DNA of 38,956 nt from an uncultured Prevotella sp. (lineage in GTDB: Bacteria > Bacteroidota > Bacteroidia > Bacteroidales > Bacteroidaceae): positions 1 through 38,956 of the forward strand of contig OMUH01000164.1 of assembly GCA_900314195.1 (NCBI GenBank), given 5' to 3'. Under the pieces are notes generated by a model. It ran no database searches. It was not told where the DNA came from and worked only from the letters and a program-made list of their open reading frames with translations. This document shows, piece after piece, positions 17,601 through 26,697 of this stretch. Position 1 is the first letter of the stretch. Each line of letters starts with the position of its first letter. Position numbers and translations under genes: made by a program.

Positions 17601-18048
17601 CGATAGTTATGAAGTCTTTGCTCGGGTCGGCAGCAAGCTCACGGTCGAAGTCGGTAGCAGTAACCACTGTCTCCTCGTTTTCAGAAAAACGGCGTGCTGT
17701 GTCCTTGACAATGGAGAAGGCCGTCGGCAGCACCTCGTTGAGAGCCTTCTCATAGTTGTCGAGCTCTGTCTTGTGCAGCTTGTCTATCTCGTTGAATATA
17801 GCTTCACGCTGGTCGATAGGCGTGTCTTCTATTTTTGCCTTCAGCTCTGCAATCTTGTCGCGCTGTTCTTTGCCGGCATCATGCACTTTTTGCTTTATCT
17901 CAGCCGTCTTTGCGCGCAGCTCATCGTTGCTTAGCGTCTTGATGTTCTCATATTCAGCTTTTACCTTGTCGACAATAGGCTGGATGAGCTTCATGTCGCG
18001 TGATGACTTGTCGCCGAAGAGCGACTTAAGTATTTTTCCTAAATTCAT
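14683..18048 (-). CDS. secA: Preprotein translocase ATPase SecA
   Basis: SecA is the ATPase motor that drives unfolded preproteins through SecYEG. The 1121-residue product has the Walker A motif MATGEGKT, the Walker B region [21 protein letters not shown], the helicase motif [10 protein letters not shown] followed by [14 protein letters not shown], and a C-terminal SEC-C zinc motif (Cys1104, Cys1106, Cys1115, His1116) that contacts SecB and phospholipid. It is longer than the 901-residue E. coli protein. The extra length lies in the preprotein cross-linking region, which includes a long Lys/Glu/Gln-rich helical insert ([14 protein letters not shown]...). Large SecA proteins of this kind are usual in Bacteroidota. 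The leader contains three 15-bp tandem repeats. Confidence 0.97.
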   Translation of the reverse strand: MNLGKILKSLFGDKSSRDMKLIQPIVDKVKAEYENIKTLSNDELRAKTAEIKQKVHDAGKEQRDKIAELKAKIEDTPIDQREAIFNEIDKLHKTELDNYEKALNEVLPTAFSIVKDTARRFSENEETVVTATDFDRELAADPSKDFITIDGDKAIYHNHWTAGGNDQKWQMVHYDVQLFGGVVLHQGKIAEMATGEGKTLVATLPVFLNALTGNGVHVVTVNDYLAKRDCDWMGPLYEFNGLSVDCIDKHQPNSEERRQAYKADITFGTNNEFGFDYLRDNMAISPNDLVQREHNYAIVDEVDSVLIDDARTPLIISGPIPKGDDQMYEQYQPLVEHLYEVQRKQATELLAEAKTKISAGQKETDQKKKQQLLDEGFLALFRSYKALPKNKPLIKYLSEDGIKSGLLKTEEFYMANNNREMPKAVEPLYFVVDEKLNSADLTDKGTDWLAKQVKDKNLFVLPDITGQLSDLEKQKEDGKLTDDQYLDKKDELMSHYGVQSDRVHTLQQLLKAYTMFNKDDEYVVMDGEVKIVDEQTGRIMEGRRWSDGLHQAIEAKEHVKVEAATQTYASITLQNYFRMYHKLAGMTGTASTEAGEFWDIYKLDVVEIPTNRPIARKDLQDRVYKTQREKYKAVIDEIEKMRNEGRPCLVGTTSVEISELLSKMLKMRKIPHNVLNAKLHQQEAMVVAQAGQQDNEGKGCVTIATNMAGRGTDIKLTDEVKKAGGLAIIGTERHESRRVDRQLRGRAGRQGDPGSSVFYVSLEDKLMRLFGSERISKVMDKLGFEDGERIESPMISKSIERAQKKVEENNFGIRKHLLEYDDVMNKQRTVIYEKRRHALMGERIGMDITNAIWDRVLNIINNNDYEGCKEKFLQILAMECPFTDEEYDNGNKNDIAERAFQYAIANFKRKTDRIQSIAYPIIKEVYEKQGNIYERIMVPITDGKRLYKIPCNLKEAYDTDAKSVVKQFEKVIMLHIIDDEWKENLRQLDELRHSVQNASYEQKDPLLVFKLESVKLWDNMIDEMNDRIVSILMRGQIPEVNNVQEAAPEEHSQRYDERKDSIEDELNNEQRKAQQQAMQQDTRSNEEAHKPYVAKKLPGRNDPCPCGSGKKFKDCHGKGLV

Positions 18049-18068
18049 TATTCTTTTTGAATTTGAAT

Positions 18069-18113
18069 GTTGTTATATTATAAGTTGTTATATTATAAGT
18101 TGTTATAATATAA
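18069..18113. repeat. Three tandem 15-bp AT-rich repeats in the secA leader
   Basis: Units are GTTGTTATATTATAA at 18069-18083 and 18084-18098, and GTTGTTATAATATAA at 18099-18113. The array ends about 20 bp upstream of the secA start codon (minus strand). Similar AT-rich sequence lies before lptC and after the CNNM gene. Confidence 0.75.
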
Positions 18114-18221
18114 AATGTATTTGTTTGCATCCGGTCCAATTGGCCGTGCTTTTCATGTTAACAAGTGAAGAGAACTGTAGCTTGTTTTCACCTGTTTGTT
18201 TCATGTAATTTTGAAAAAAAA

Positions 18222-18587
18222 TCATATACGGCATGAGTCTGGGCCGCGGATAACAACTTCAGTGCCAAAAAGGCATAATGAATAATTATGTGATGAGAAA
18301 ACAGTGACATTGTGACATACGTCGCTGTTATGTGTTGTTGTATTTGTTATGGCGTCGATGGCATGCTGCGAGGGCAGAAGACGTTTCTCATCTTCATTGC
18401 TTGAATCCTTGAGTGCCTTTATGATTTCAAGGATGCCGTTCCGCAGCTCCTGCGCGTCGCCGGGCAGGCAGGCCTCCTCGTAAGACATACGCGTCAGCGC
18501 ATCGCGCACGGCAGCCTCATAGGTATAGGCTTCTATGCCTGTTGCCGTCAGCACGACGAGCAGTGCCGCTATATATCTGTTTGCCAT
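18222..18587 (-). CDS. Small exported hypothetical protein
   Basis: The frame encodes 121 residues with a plausible signal peptide (about 1-19, ending GIEA). A charged helical segment (about 20-75) follows, then a Thr/Asn/His-rich tail with three Cys (residues about 91-119). I recognise no family. It lies 59 bp downstream of the DUF4105 gene on the same strand, which suggests co-transcription. The signal peptide followed by acidic helices favours a real gene, but the tail looks low in complexity and could be out-of-frame sequence after a frameshift. A T-run lies right after the stop. Confidence 0.5.
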   Translation of the reverse strand: MANRYIAALLVVLTATGIEAYTYEAAVRDALTRMSYEEACLPGDAQELRNGILEIIKALKDSSNEDEKRLLPSQHAIDAITNTTTHNSDVCHNVTVFSSHNYSLCLFGTEVVIRGPDSCRI

Positions 18588-18646
18588 TTTCTGTTTATAT
18601 TGTTAATGTTATTATAAATCTTTTGCTGACCGGTGTCATGCAGGGG

Positions 18647-19789
18647 TTATTTCTTCAGTGTTACGTGAAGTAATGTTCTACTAAGCAAACAAAATGCCAG
18701 AATTATTGTCAGCCACGGCTCTTTCTGCACGAATGAGCCTAATATGCCGGCAAGAAGCATTATTTCCCACAGTGTCCACCAATAATATTTCTCGCCTTTG
18801 CGTGCGTGCTTCACTGCCGGTACAAGCCAGAACAGTGTCAGCGGGTTGAGTATGAGAATGAGCAGGTTGAGACTTACACACGGATGTTGCGAGAAAATCA
18901 TCGTAAAGAGAATGAGTCCTGGCAGACCGCTTATGAGCATGCAGGCGGCGTCAAACTGCCAGCAGATTTTCTTATGGCGGTATTCATTCACTCCCACGGT
19001 GAGAAACACGGCAATAAGAATGAGCGACACGTCGAACGGCGACAGGAAGAAGTCGTCTTTTACTATCTGTGCCTGCGGTTTTAGCAGAACGGCGGTGCTC
19101 TCAACGAGGCTGTGCCCGTTGTAATAAGCGTGTCCGAAGTCGTTCATAAGATTTCCGGGCAGAAACTGCTGCTGCGATTTCGTTGTGGGCCGGTCGGCAT
19201 TGACACCGAGAAGGATGTCCTCGCCGGCTGACGTCCATGGATACCCGGAGTTCCATCTGTGAATCATGTCACGGTATGTGTCGTCAGACGCCGGCAGACC
19301 ATACTCAAGTTTTCCGCTCAGATGCTTCACTATTATGTCACGGGCTCTAGTGGTGCAGTTGTCATAAAAGAAATTGTATCTGTATACCTGGTTTTCCGGC
19401 TGCACATTGCGTATGAGAGCTGCTGCTATGGCAGCCTTGTCGGCGGGACTGATGTTGAGCACCTGCTCGGTGACACCGCGGCCTTCCCAACGGTATTCTT
19501 CCAGAAAACTGCTGAAGCTCTCAACGTCTACCTTGTAGTCGGTCAGCCCGAAGATGAAACGCGGGATAAAGTAAGGCTGCCGCGATGAGAACATGCCGTA
19601 GTTGAACACCATGTCCGCGCCGCTTTTACTATTCCATACACGCACTGCCGTATGCCCGTATTGTGAGTATACCTCCGTGCCGGGCGAACATGTTATCAGT
19701 CCGATGTGCAGGGAGTCGGCACCGTGAGCAGCCGCCAGCGGCATTGACAGTATGTAAAGAATTATAAAAAAAACTTTAAAACGTTTCAT
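18647..19789 (-). CDS. DUF4105 (Lnb N-terminal-like) membrane protein
   Basis: The 380-residue envelope protein has a signal peptide (about 1-23). The periplasmic DUF4105 domain follows (about 28-210), with the hallmarks ITCSPGTEVYSQYGHTAVRVW, FNYGMF, and FFYDNCTTRARDI. The Cys and His residues in these motifs give it the look of a papain-like hydrolase. The C-terminal third has five predicted transmembrane helices (about 253-375), ending in a basic tail. The DUF4105 domain is related to the N-terminal periplasmic domain of lacto-N-biosidase-type proteins; its biochemical role is not established. It has its own promoter directly before the start codon and diverges from the OMPP1-like gene. 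Confidence 0.85.
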   Translation of the reverse strand: MKRFKVFFIILYILSMPLAAAHGADSLHIGLITCSPGTEVYSQYGHTAVRVWNSKSGADMVFNYGMFSSRQPYFIPRFIFGLTDYKVDVESFSSFLEEYRWEGRGVTEQVLNISPADKAAIAAALIRNVQPENQVYRYNFFYDNCTTRARDIIVKHLSGKLEYGLPASDDTYRDMIHRWNSGYPWTSAGEDILLGVNADRPTTKSQQQFLPGNLMNDFGHAYYNGHSLVESTAVLLKPQAQIVKDDFFLSPFDVSLILIAVFLTVGVNEYRHKKICWQFDAACMLISGLPGLILFTMIFSQHPCVSLNLLILILNPLTLFWLVPAVKHARKGEKYYWWTLWEIMLLAGILGSFVQKEPWLTIILAFCLLSRTLLHVTLKK

Positions 19790-19793
19790 GGTG

Positions 19794-19801
19794 CAAAAAT
19801 A
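19794..19801 (-). promoter_or_regulatory. Candidate -7 element for the DUF4105 gene
   Basis: On the minus strand this reads TATTTTTG, only 4 bp before the start codon at 19789. A normal start about 5 to 7 nt downstream of this element would produce a leaderless or nearly leaderless mRNA. Confidence 0.5.
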
Positions 19802-19846
19802 GCTTATATTTCTGAGTTATCGTTCTTTTATATCGTTTTTTTTCGA

Positions 19847-19854
19847 TACTTTTG
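19847..19854 (+). promoter_or_regulatory. Candidate -7 element for the envelope cluster
   Basis: TACTTTTG fits TAnnTTTG, with a T-run about 17 bp upstream. It lies 21 bp before the OMPP1-like gene, divergent from the DUF4105 promoter. Confidence 0.5.
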
Positions 19855-19875
19855 CAGCTCAGATAACAGAAAAAC

Positions 19876-21174
19876 ATGAAAAGACTACCATTATGCGCCT
19901 TTCTGCTGACAGCCGTTGCCGCGGCTTACGCACAGAGCGGCACTAACTCACCATACAGCCGCTTTGGTCTCGGTATGCTGTCGGAACGTGCTACGGGCTT
20001 CAACCGCGGCATGAACGGACTGGCAATGGGATGCAGGCGGCACAATCAGGTGAATATGCTCAACCCTGCATCATATTCGGCCATCGACTCGCTGACGTTC
20101 ATCTTCGACATGGGCGTGTCGGGACAGATAACGAATTTCAAGGAAAACGGCAACTCCAAGAATGCCAAGAATGCCAACTTTGAATACGTTACGGCCGGGT
20201 TCCGTGCCGTGCGCAATGTCGGCATAGCCTTAGGAGTTGTTCCCCTTACCAATGTAGGCTATGACTATTCAACAACGTCATTTATCGGCAATTCCACAGC
20301 AACGTTCACAACAACTTATTCCGGCACGGGCGGCCTTCATGAGGCTTTCCTCGGCGTGGGATGGCAGCCTGTCAACAACTTCTCGATAGGTGTCAACGGC
20401 AGTTATCTGTGGGGAGACATAGAAAACAAGTCTGATGTGACGTTCAGTGACGCAAGCGTGAATGCTTCCGGACGTACATATTCGGCAGAGGTCAAGAGCT
20501 ATCGTGTCAACATAGGTGCACAGTATTCTTTTCATCTCGACAAAAACGACTGGCTGACGGTGGGTGCAACATATTCACCGGGGCACAGCATTGGCGGCAA
20601 GCCGAAGTGCTACTACCGCTATACCGTCAGCACGTCGAGCACTGAGGTGAACGACACGTTGAGCAGCTATGGCGGCCGTGAGCTGAAGCTGAAGCTGCCG
20701 ACGGAGGTCGGCGCCGGCCTCGCGTGGACGCACGGCTCGAAATGGCTTGTAGGCCTCGACTGGGACTGGCAGAAATGGAGCTCATATGAGCAGCCGGAGA
20801 TTATCGCATCCGGCGGCAGCGTGAGCTACGGCATGCGGGGCGGCATGTACAGCGACAGGCATAAGTTTACGCTTGGCACGGAGTTTACGCCCAACAGTAT
20901 GAGCCGGCGTTTCCTGAACCGCGTCAACTACAGGGCGGGTGTCAGCTATGCCACCTCTTATTATAAGTTTAATTCAAACAACGGCCCTAAGGAACTGTCA
21001 GCAAGCATTGGTTTCGGCATTCCTATACAAAACTCACTTAACAACCGGTCCATACTCAACGTGAGCGGACAGTGGGTGAGAGAGTTCGGGTCTACAATAA
21101 ATGAGAACTCTTTCCGGCTGACAATAGGATTTACGTTCAACGAGCGCTGGTTCGCAAAGTGGAAGGTTGAATAA
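19876..21174 (+). CDS. OMPP1/FadL-like outer membrane protein
   Basis: The 432-residue protein has a signal peptide (about 1-19, ending AAAYAQ). The segment NSPYSRFGLGMLSERATGFNRGMNGLAMG follows, typical of a Bacteroidota porin-like family related to OMPP1/FadL/TodX. Alternating amphipathic strands continue to the C-terminus, which fits a beta-barrel of about 14 strands. FadL-type barrels import hydrophobic compounds; the cargo here is unknown. It heads a same-strand run with lptC, the CNNM gene and the PpiD-like gene, an arrangement I recall as common in Bacteroidales. The coaX gene often found before it is absent here. Confidence 0.82.
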   Translation: MKRLPLCAFLLTAVAAAYAQSGTNSPYSRFGLGMLSERATGFNRGMNGLAMGCRRHNQVNMLNPASYSAIDSLTFIFDMGVSGQITNFKENGNSKNAKNANFEYVTAGFRAVRNVGIALGVVPLTNVGYDYSTTSFIGNSTATFTTTYSGTGGLHEAFLGVGWQPVNNFSIGVNGSYLWGDIENKSDVTFSDASVNASGRTYSAEVKSYRVNIGAQYSFHLDKNDWLTVGATYSPGHSIGGKPKCYYRYTVSTSSTEVNDTLSSYGGRELKLKLPTEVGAGLAWTHGSKWLVGLDWDWQKWSSYEQPEIIASGGSVSYGMRGGMYSDRHKFTLGTEFTPNSMSRRFLNRVNYRAGVSYATSYYKFNSNNGPKELSASIGFGIPIQNSLNNRSILNVSGQWVREFGSTINENSFRLTIGFTFNERWFAKWKVE

Positions 21175-21319
21175 AATATAAATATTTTTACTGCGTTCAT
21201 GGGCAGACCGCCTGACATGTCATCCGGTCGGGCCATGAGCGTTTCTGTTTTTTACGGTTCTTGATTTGATACGCAGGTTGCCATATAAGTTGCTATATAA
21301 TATGTCACTATATAATATA

Positions 21320-22096
21320 ATGTGTAAAAGACCTTTGTCAAGAGGTCTTTGGGCTGTTCATTGCCGTAACAGGTTATGTTATATTAATGATTATCTGCTG
21401 TTGTTTGCCGTTGCGCTTGTGGCAATAGTAATGTCTGGTTGCTCAAAGGCCGTCGAGCACACCGCGCCTGCTATCAGCGACCGCGACTCCGTAGCCGTCA
21501 TGACATCTTACGGTGTTAATACTTTAATCAGCGACTCAGGTGTTATCAAATACCGCATCATAACAGAGCGGTGGGAGGTGAACCAAAACAGGCATCCTTC
21601 ACGATGGACGTTTGACAAGGGTGTTTTTCTTGAACAGTTTGACGAGACGTTTCATATAAACAGCTACATACAGGCTGATACGGCTTATTATTTTGACCAG
21701 CAGCGGCTGTGGGCACTGCACGGCAATGTGCGCGTACTTACCAAGGACGGACTGCGCTTCTGGAGTAATGAGCTCTATTGGGATGAGAACCGCCACGAGC
21801 TTTACAGCAACAGCTTCTCGCGCCTTGTCACGCCGGAACGTACACTCCAGGGCAGCTATTTCACCAGTGATGAGAAGCTGAATCATTATTACGTCAGCAA
21901 CACCAAGGGCAGCTTCATTAAGGGTGACCTTGAAAAGAATGGCGGCGACGGAACAGAGAACTCTGACAGCGCACGCAGGGCCCAGGACAGCATAATGAAG
22001 GCCATGCACCCGCAGGCTATGCCGCGTCCGGCTACGGTAGCGCCGGCTGTGCCGCAGCGGCCTGCACAACAGAGGCGGACGGCTGCAAGACGCTGA
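21320..22096 (+). CDS. lptC: LPS export ABC transporter periplasmic protein LptC
   Basis: LptC is the inner-membrane-anchored component of the Lpt bridge. It receives lipopolysaccharide from LptB2FG and passes it to LptA. The product has a hydrophobic segment ending in a lipobox-like IVMSGC, so it may be a lipoprotein. The beta-jellyroll LptC domain follows (SYGVNTLISDSGVIKYRI, DTAYYFDQQRLWALHGNVRV, WDENRHELYSN). A low-complexity Ala/Pro/Arg tail ends the protein. The N-region before the hydrophobic segment is long (about 25 residues from the ATG at 21320). Another ATG at 21302 and a TTG at 21266 are possible starts. Confidence 0.87.
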   Translation: MCKRPLSRGLWAVHCRNRLCYINDYLLLFAVALVAIVMSGCSKAVEHTAPAISDRDSVAVMTSYGVNTLISDSGVIKYRIITERWEVNQNRHPSRWTFDKGVFLEQFDETFHINSYIQADTAYYFDQQRLWALHGNVRVLTKDGLRFWSNELYWDENRHELYSNSFSRLVTPERTLQGSYFTSDEKLNHYYVSNTKGSFIKGDLEKNGGDGTENSDSARRAQDSIMKAMHPQAMPRPATVAPAVPQRPAQQRRTAARR

Positions 22097-22157
22097 TTAC
22101 GCTTTATTACAGATGAAAATTTTTACCGAAGGTGGTGATTAGACCTGACATTCGCTT

Positions 22158-23414
22158 ATGTTTGAATATATCATATCTATTATACTGACAATGATTTTGT
22201 CGGCGTTCTTCAGCGGCATGGAGATTGCTTTCGTGTCGTCAAACAGAATGCTGGCAGAGATGGACCGTGAGAAAAACGGACTGTCGCAGCGCATTATTTC
22301 TTTGTTCTACCGGCATCCTAATGGCTTTGTGTCAACAATGCTCGTTGGCAACAACATTGTTCTTGTTGTATATGGCATTCTTTTCGCGAGAATCTTTGAC
22401 GCTACTTTGTTCAGCGGTTTCGCTGACGCCACGCGCGTGACACTTGACACTATATTCTCAACGGTTGTCATGCTCTTCACCGGCGAGTTTGTCCCGAAGG
22501 TGCTGTTCCGCAGCAATGCCAACAGAATGCTCACATTGTTTGCGCCGCTGGCTTTCTTCTTTTATATCCTGCTGTGGCCTATAAGCAAGTTCTCCACGTT
22601 TCTGTCGCGCTGTCTGCTGCGTGTCTTCGGTGTCAGGATCATCGATGACGATGATGATGAGGGCTTCTCGAAAGTAGACCTTGACGACTTGGTGCAGAAG
22701 AGCATAGAGAACGCCACGAATGAGAATGATGTGGACAGTGAGGTGAAGATATTCCAGAACGCGCTCGATTTCACAGACATAAAGGTGCGCGACTGCATGG
22801 TGCCGCGCACGGAGATAAATGCCGTTGCCGACACGGCAACGCCTGATGAGCTGAGGCAGAAGTTCATAGAGAGCGGCAACAGTAAGATTCTTGTGTATCA
22901 TGACGATATTGACCATATAGAAGGCTATATACACAGCTCAGAGATGTTCCGCAAGCCCGATGACTGGCATAAGAGCATCAGGAAGATGCCGTTCGTGCCG
23001 GAAACGATGAAGGCGCAGACACTGATGAAGATGTTTCTTGCAGAGCATACGTCGCTCGGCGTAGTGGTCGATGAGTTCGGCGGTACAAGCGGTATCGTAT
23101 CGCTGGAGGATATTGTTGAGGAAATATTCGGGGACATAGAGGACGAGCACGACAGCAACAACTATGTGGCAAAGAAGGTCGGTGACGATGACTATGTGCT
23201 CTCTGCACGGCTTGAGATAGACAAGGTGAACGATATGTTCGGACTTGAGCTTCCGGAAAGTGATGAATATCAGACTGTAGGCGGACTTATCCTGCATATT
23301 CTCGGCAGTTTTCCGAAGCCTAATGACATTGTCAAGGACGGCAGTCTTGAGTTCAAGATTCTTAAAATGTCAGTGACGAAGATTGAGCTCGTGCGATTGC
23401 ATGTGAATAAATAG
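22158..23414 (+). CDS. CNNM/CBS/CorC membrane protein (hemolysin family, GldE-like)
   Basis: The 418-residue membrane protein has an N-terminal CNNM (DUF21) domain with about three or four helices (about 1-150, including FSGMEIAFVSSNRMLAEMDRE). An Asp-rich linker follows (158-163), then two CBS domains (about 205-330, with VRDCMVPRTEINAV and GTSGIVSLEDIVEEIFGDI) and a C-terminal CorC/HlyC domain (about 335-418). Members of this family are linked to Mg2+ or Co2+ efflux. In Bacteroidota the GldE subgroup is linked to gliding and to type IX secretion. Which role applies cannot be decided here. It follows lptC by 61 bp and is probably in the same operon. Confidence 0.88.
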   Translation: MFEYIISIILTMILSAFFSGMEIAFVSSNRMLAEMDREKNGLSQRIISLFYRHPNGFVSTMLVGNNIVLVVYGILFARIFDATLFSGFADATRVTLDTIFSTVVMLFTGEFVPKVLFRSNANRMLTLFAPLAFFFYILLWPISKFSTFLSRCLLRVFGVRIIDDDDDEGFSKVDLDDLVQKSIENATNENDVDSEVKIFQNALDFTDIKVRDCMVPRTEINAVADTATPDELRQKFIESGNSKILVYHDDIDHIEGYIHSSEMFRKPDDWHKSIRKMPFVPETMKAQTLMKMFLAEHTSLGVVVDEFGGTSGIVSLEDIVEEIFGDIEDEHDSNNYVAKKVGDDDYVLSARLEIDKVNDMFGLELPESDEYQTVGGLILHILGSFPKPNDIVKDGSLEFKILKMSVTKIELVRLHVNK

Positions 23415-23716
23415 TGTTGTATATTATAAGAGTTTATATACATATATAATATGTGCGTTTGTGGCCGGCAGATGTGTTTCACTTTGTCGAAATAAGGGCT
23501 TTATGCCAAAATTCTGCCATAAAAATGCATTTATTAGATAATTTATTAGTATTTTTGTCCGCAAATTGTGAAAAAACGTCAGTTCGGCAATAGGGCTTGA
23601 CTGCAGGAGCTGTCAGGAAAGATAAAGTCAGGCAGTTCTCCTTCAGCTGTGCAACATTCTGAAACTGGTGTGTATATGTTGAATTAAAAAATAAAAATAA
23701 AAACAGATAAACAATA
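23415..23716 (+). other. Intergenic region before the PpiD-like gene
   Basis: No gene is supported. The first 40 bp are AT-rich and repetitive, like the lptC and secA leaders. A candidate -7 element (TATTTTTG) is at 23550-23557, so the chaperone gene may have a promoter of its own with a leader of about 150 nt. Confidence 0.5.
23550..23557 (+). promoter_or_regulatory. Candidate -7 element for the PpiD-like gene
   Basis: TATTTTTG fits TAnnTTTG. It lies 159 bp before the start codon, and no clear -33 TTTG is seen. Confidence 0.4.
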
Positions 23717-25867
23717 ATGGCAGCATTAGGAAAAATCAGAAGTTGGAGTGCCTTTTTGGTTATAGTAATAGCATTGGGCCTCTTTGCTTTTATTGCCGAG
23801 GAGTTGTTCCGTTCGCTTGACGCGCAGAAGAGTGAGCAGGGACAGCAGATTGGTGAGGTGTTAGGTGAAAAAATCTCTGTGCAGGATTTTCAGAAGCTTG
23901 TTGATGAGTATTCTGAAGTCATAAAGATGCAGCAGGGTGTTGATAACCTTCCTGAGGAACAGATGAATCAGGTTAAGGACATGGTATGGAATACTTATGT
24001 TCAGACTAAGCTTATAGAGAAAGAGGCTTCAAAGCTTGGACTTACTGTAACCGACGAGGAGATGCAGAACATTCTTCGCGAAGGCACTAATCCTATGTTG
24101 CTTCAGACACCGTTTGTTAATCAGTCTACCGGACGTTTCGATGCTGCTTCACTGCAGAAGTTCATTGCTGATTACAAGTCAAACAAGGTGTCTGACAATC
24201 CGCAGATGAAAGAGCAGTATGACAAGATTTACAAGTTCTGGACATTCATTGAGCGCACACTTCGTCAGCAAGTGCTGGCACAGAAGTATCAGAGCCTGCT
24301 CGCACACTGCATACTTTCTAATAAGGTGGAGGCCAAGATGGCTTTCAAGGATGAGAACGAAGAAAGCTCTATACAGCTTGCTGCTTTCCCGTATTCAGAT
24401 ATTCAGGACAGCAAGGTGAAGATTGATGACAGCGACTTGAAGGCCAAGTATGATGAGCTGAAGGCCCGCTTCCGTCAGCCTGTTGAAAGCCGCGACATTA
24501 AATACATTGATGTGAAGGTTACTGCAAGTGCCGCCGATAAGTCGGAGCTTAACAAACAGTTTGCTGGTTACAAGAAAGAGCTGATCACTGCTGCTGATCC
24601 TACGAATCTTATGCATAAGAGCGGTTCACAGGTTGCTTATATTGGCGTTGCAGCTCCTAAGCAGCTTTATCCTTCTGACATTGCAGCACGTCTTGACTCA
24701 ATGGCTGTAGGCCAGATCTATGGTCCGGTGGTAAACGCTCAGGACAATACCCTTAACCTTATTAAGTTATACGGCAAGAGCTCTCTGCCTGATTCTGTTC
24801 AGGTGCGTCAGATACAGATTGCCGGTGCGTCTGTCGACGAGGCCCGCAAGACAGCTGATTCCGTTTATACTGCTCTGAAGGGCGGTGCAGATTTTGCTAC
24901 CATAGCAAAGAAATACAGTCAGACCGGCGATCAGCAGTGGCTGACATCACGACAGCTTATAGGCAGTCTTGAACAGAACAACTCTGAAGACGCACGCAAG
25001 GTCACTGAGGCTATTGAGAACGGAAAGGTTAACGCGTTCAGCAACATCGAGCTCACTCAGGGAAATATAATCATTCAGGTTACAGACAGAAAAGCAATGA
25101 CTGATATGTATAATGCTGCTGTCATAAAGAAAACCATAGATTTCTCCAAGAACACCTATCGTGCTGCTTATAACCGTTTCTCTTCTTTTGTAAGTGCAAA
25201 CACAAATGCTGAAAGCGTAATCAAGAATGCCGCCAAGAGCGGATATAAGGTTGATGAGCTTCAGAATGTGACAACGGCTGAGCATTATGTGGCTAATATC
25301 CATTCAACACGTGATGTACTGAAATGGATTTTCGATGCCAAGGAAGGGGATGTCAGCCCAATGTATGAGTGCGGCGACAACGACCACCTTCTGCTTGTTG
25401 TCCTTGACAAGATACACAAGAAGGGTTACCGTGATCTCTCGGACCCGCAGGTGAAGGAAATTGTCAAGGCTGAGGTCATTAAGGATAAGAAGGCCGAAAT
25501 GATAATAGCAAAGCTCAACGGCGTGAACAGCATACAAGCTGCCAAGGGCAAGGGTGCTAAGATCTCTGCTGTTAACCAGATTACTTTCTCTGCACCGGTG
25601 TTCCTGACATCAGTAGGCGCAAGTGAGCCGGCACTGTCCGGTGCTGTCTCTGCCACTGCAAAAGGAAAGTTTGTAAATCATCCGGTAAAGGGCAACGCAG
25701 GTGTTTATCTTTTCCAGGTGACATCAAAGAATATGCGGAAGGCTAAATATGATGAAAAGACCGAAGAGCAGTCATTGCGTCAGAAGTATCTGCAGTATGC
25801 CGGCAACTTCATGAACGAACTGTATATCAACGCTGATGTTGTTGATAACAGATACTTGTTCTTCTAA
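23717..25867 (+). CDS. PpiD/SurA-type periplasmic peptidylprolyl isomerase
   Basis: The 716-residue protein has one N-terminal transmembrane anchor (about 12-32) with the rest in the periplasm, as in PpiD. A SurA_N-like chaperone region follows (about 38-210). A parvulin (PPIC/Rotamase) domain lies at about 355-455, with VQVRQIQIAG and GGADFATIAKKYSQ. A second domain of PPIC-related appearance follows (about 515-600, STRDVLKWIFDAKEGDVSPMYE). It should assist folding of exported and outer membrane proteins. The length is typical of Bacteroidota PpiD-like proteins. It lies downstream of the OMPP1-like, LptC and CNNM genes, and two hairpins follow it. Confidence 0.88.
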   Translation: MAALGKIRSWSAFLVIVIALGLFAFIAEELFRSLDAQKSEQGQQIGEVLGEKISVQDFQKLVDEYSEVIKMQQGVDNLPEEQMNQVKDMVWNTYVQTKLIEKEASKLGLTVTDEEMQNILREGTNPMLLQTPFVNQSTGRFDAASLQKFIADYKSNKVSDNPQMKEQYDKIYKFWTFIERTLRQQVLAQKYQSLLAHCILSNKVEAKMAFKDENEESSIQLAAFPYSDIQDSKVKIDDSDLKAKYDELKARFRQPVESRDIKYIDVKVTASAADKSELNKQFAGYKKELITAADPTNLMHKSGSQVAYIGVAAPKQLYPSDIAARLDSMAVGQIYGPVVNAQDNTLNLIKLYGKSSLPDSVQVRQIQIAGASVDEARKTADSVYTALKGGADFATIAKKYSQTGDQQWLTSRQLIGSLEQNNSEDARKVTEAIENGKVNAFSNIELTQGNIIIQVTDRKAMTDMYNAAVIKKTIDFSKNTYRAAYNRFSSFVSANTNAESVIKNAAKSGYKVDELQNVTTAEHYVANIHSTRDVLKWIFDAKEGDVSPMYECGDNDHLLLVVLDKIHKKGYRDLSDPQVKEIVKAEVIKDKKAEMIIAKLNGVNSIQAAKGKGAKISAVNQITFSAPVFLTSVGASEPALSGAVSATAKGKFVNHPVKGNAGVYLFQVTSKNMRKAKYDEKTEEQSLRQKYLQYAGNFMNELYINADVVDNRYLFF

Positions 25868-25898
25868 AATCAGTATAAATTTTTTTGATTGTTTTGTG

Positions 25899-25980
25899 CA
25901 GACATGAACTATGTCTGTCAATATATAAGGGTTAACGGACTGTTGCTGCAAGCCTATGGCTTGCGGCAATAGTCTGTTTT
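25899..25980 (+). terminator. Terminator region after the PpiD-like gene
   Basis: A small hairpin CAGACAT/ATGTCTG (25899-25917) is followed by a strong 18-bp stem with G-U pairs (25937-25954 with 25958-25975, core TGCAAGCC/GGCTTGCG). The strong stem has a 3-nt loop, and a T-rich tail (25976-25984) follows. Confidence 0.75.
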
Positions 25981-26068
25981 GCTTTTATGAATATATAGTT
26001 TTATCTGTTCACAGGAATAGAAAAGCGAGATTTTAAACATTACATAATCTAATAATTTTATTACTGCT

Positions 26069-26638
26069 ATGACTACTGAAGAGACAAAAGCTGTTGAGAT
26101 TATGAAATCCGGCGAATGGTATGCAGCCGACAATTCTGTTATAGTTAATATGTTGCGCCTTTGTCAGCAAGAATGTTTCGAGATAAATGCCATTCCGCCA
26201 AAAGATATGGCATTACGTAATTCGCGGATAGCCTCACTGTTAGGATATGCCGGTAAAGGCTTGCAGGTTAACACACCTTTTAATTGTGATTATGGATTTA
26301 ATATTCATGTAGGTGATAATTTCTTCGCTAATTTCAATCTTGTAATCCTTGATGAGGCAGAGGTTACCTTTGGCAATAATGTGTTCATTGGTCCTAACTG
26401 TAGTTTCTATACTGCTGTTCACCCTCTTGATACTGAACGGCGTGATGCCAACGTGGAAAAGTCGTTGCCGATAACCGTCGGTGACAGTGTGTGGTTTGGC
26501 GGTGGTGTAACGGTGCTGCCGGGTGTGACAATCGGAAGCGGATCTACAATCGGCGCCGGCTCTGTCGTCACTCATGACATTCCGGATAATGTTGTTGCTG
26601 TCGGAAACCCGTGCAGAGTGATAAAAAAGCTGGATTAG
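26069..26638 (+). CDS. Maltose/galactoside O-acetyltransferase family protein
   Basis: The 189-residue cytosolic enzyme belongs to the Maa/LacA/NodL group, which transfers acetyl from acetyl-CoA to a sugar hydroxyl. The N-terminal Mac domain (about 8-60) is present. The left-handed beta-helix of hexapeptide repeats follows (about 70-185, including VGDNFFANFN, ITVGDSVWFGGG, VTIGSGSTIGAGSVV). The catalytic His is His118 in YTAVHPLD. The length matches the family. It precedes the pectin lyase gene, but that gene seems to have its own promoter, so a shared pathway is only a guess. Confidence 0.9.
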   Translation: MTTEETKAVEIMKSGEWYAADNSVIVNMLRLCQQECFEINAIPPKDMALRNSRIASLLGYAGKGLQVNTPFNCDYGFNIHVGDNFFANFNLVILDEAEVTFGNNVFIGPNCSFYTAVHPLDTERRDANVEKSLPITVGDSVWFGGGVTVLPGVTIGSGSTIGAGSVVTHDIPDNVVAVGNPCRVIKKLD

Positions 26639-26655
26639 TATTGGCTTTGCAATAT

Positions 26656-26663
26656 TATATTTG
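26656..26663 (+). promoter_or_regulatory. Candidate -7 element for the PL11 gene
   Basis: TATATTTG fits TAnnTTTG and lies 34 bp before the PL11 start codon. The site falls inside a near-palindromic AT-rich stretch (AATATTATATTTGTAATATT). Confidence 0.45.
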
Positions 26664-26697
26664 TAATATTGCTGATGTTTTTTAATTATTTTCTGTT

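Noticed and set aside
18206-18213. Plus-strand TAATTTTG at the end of the small exported protein gene
   Set aside because: It matches the -7 consensus, but no plus-strand gene follows. It is most likely chance in AT-rich DNA.
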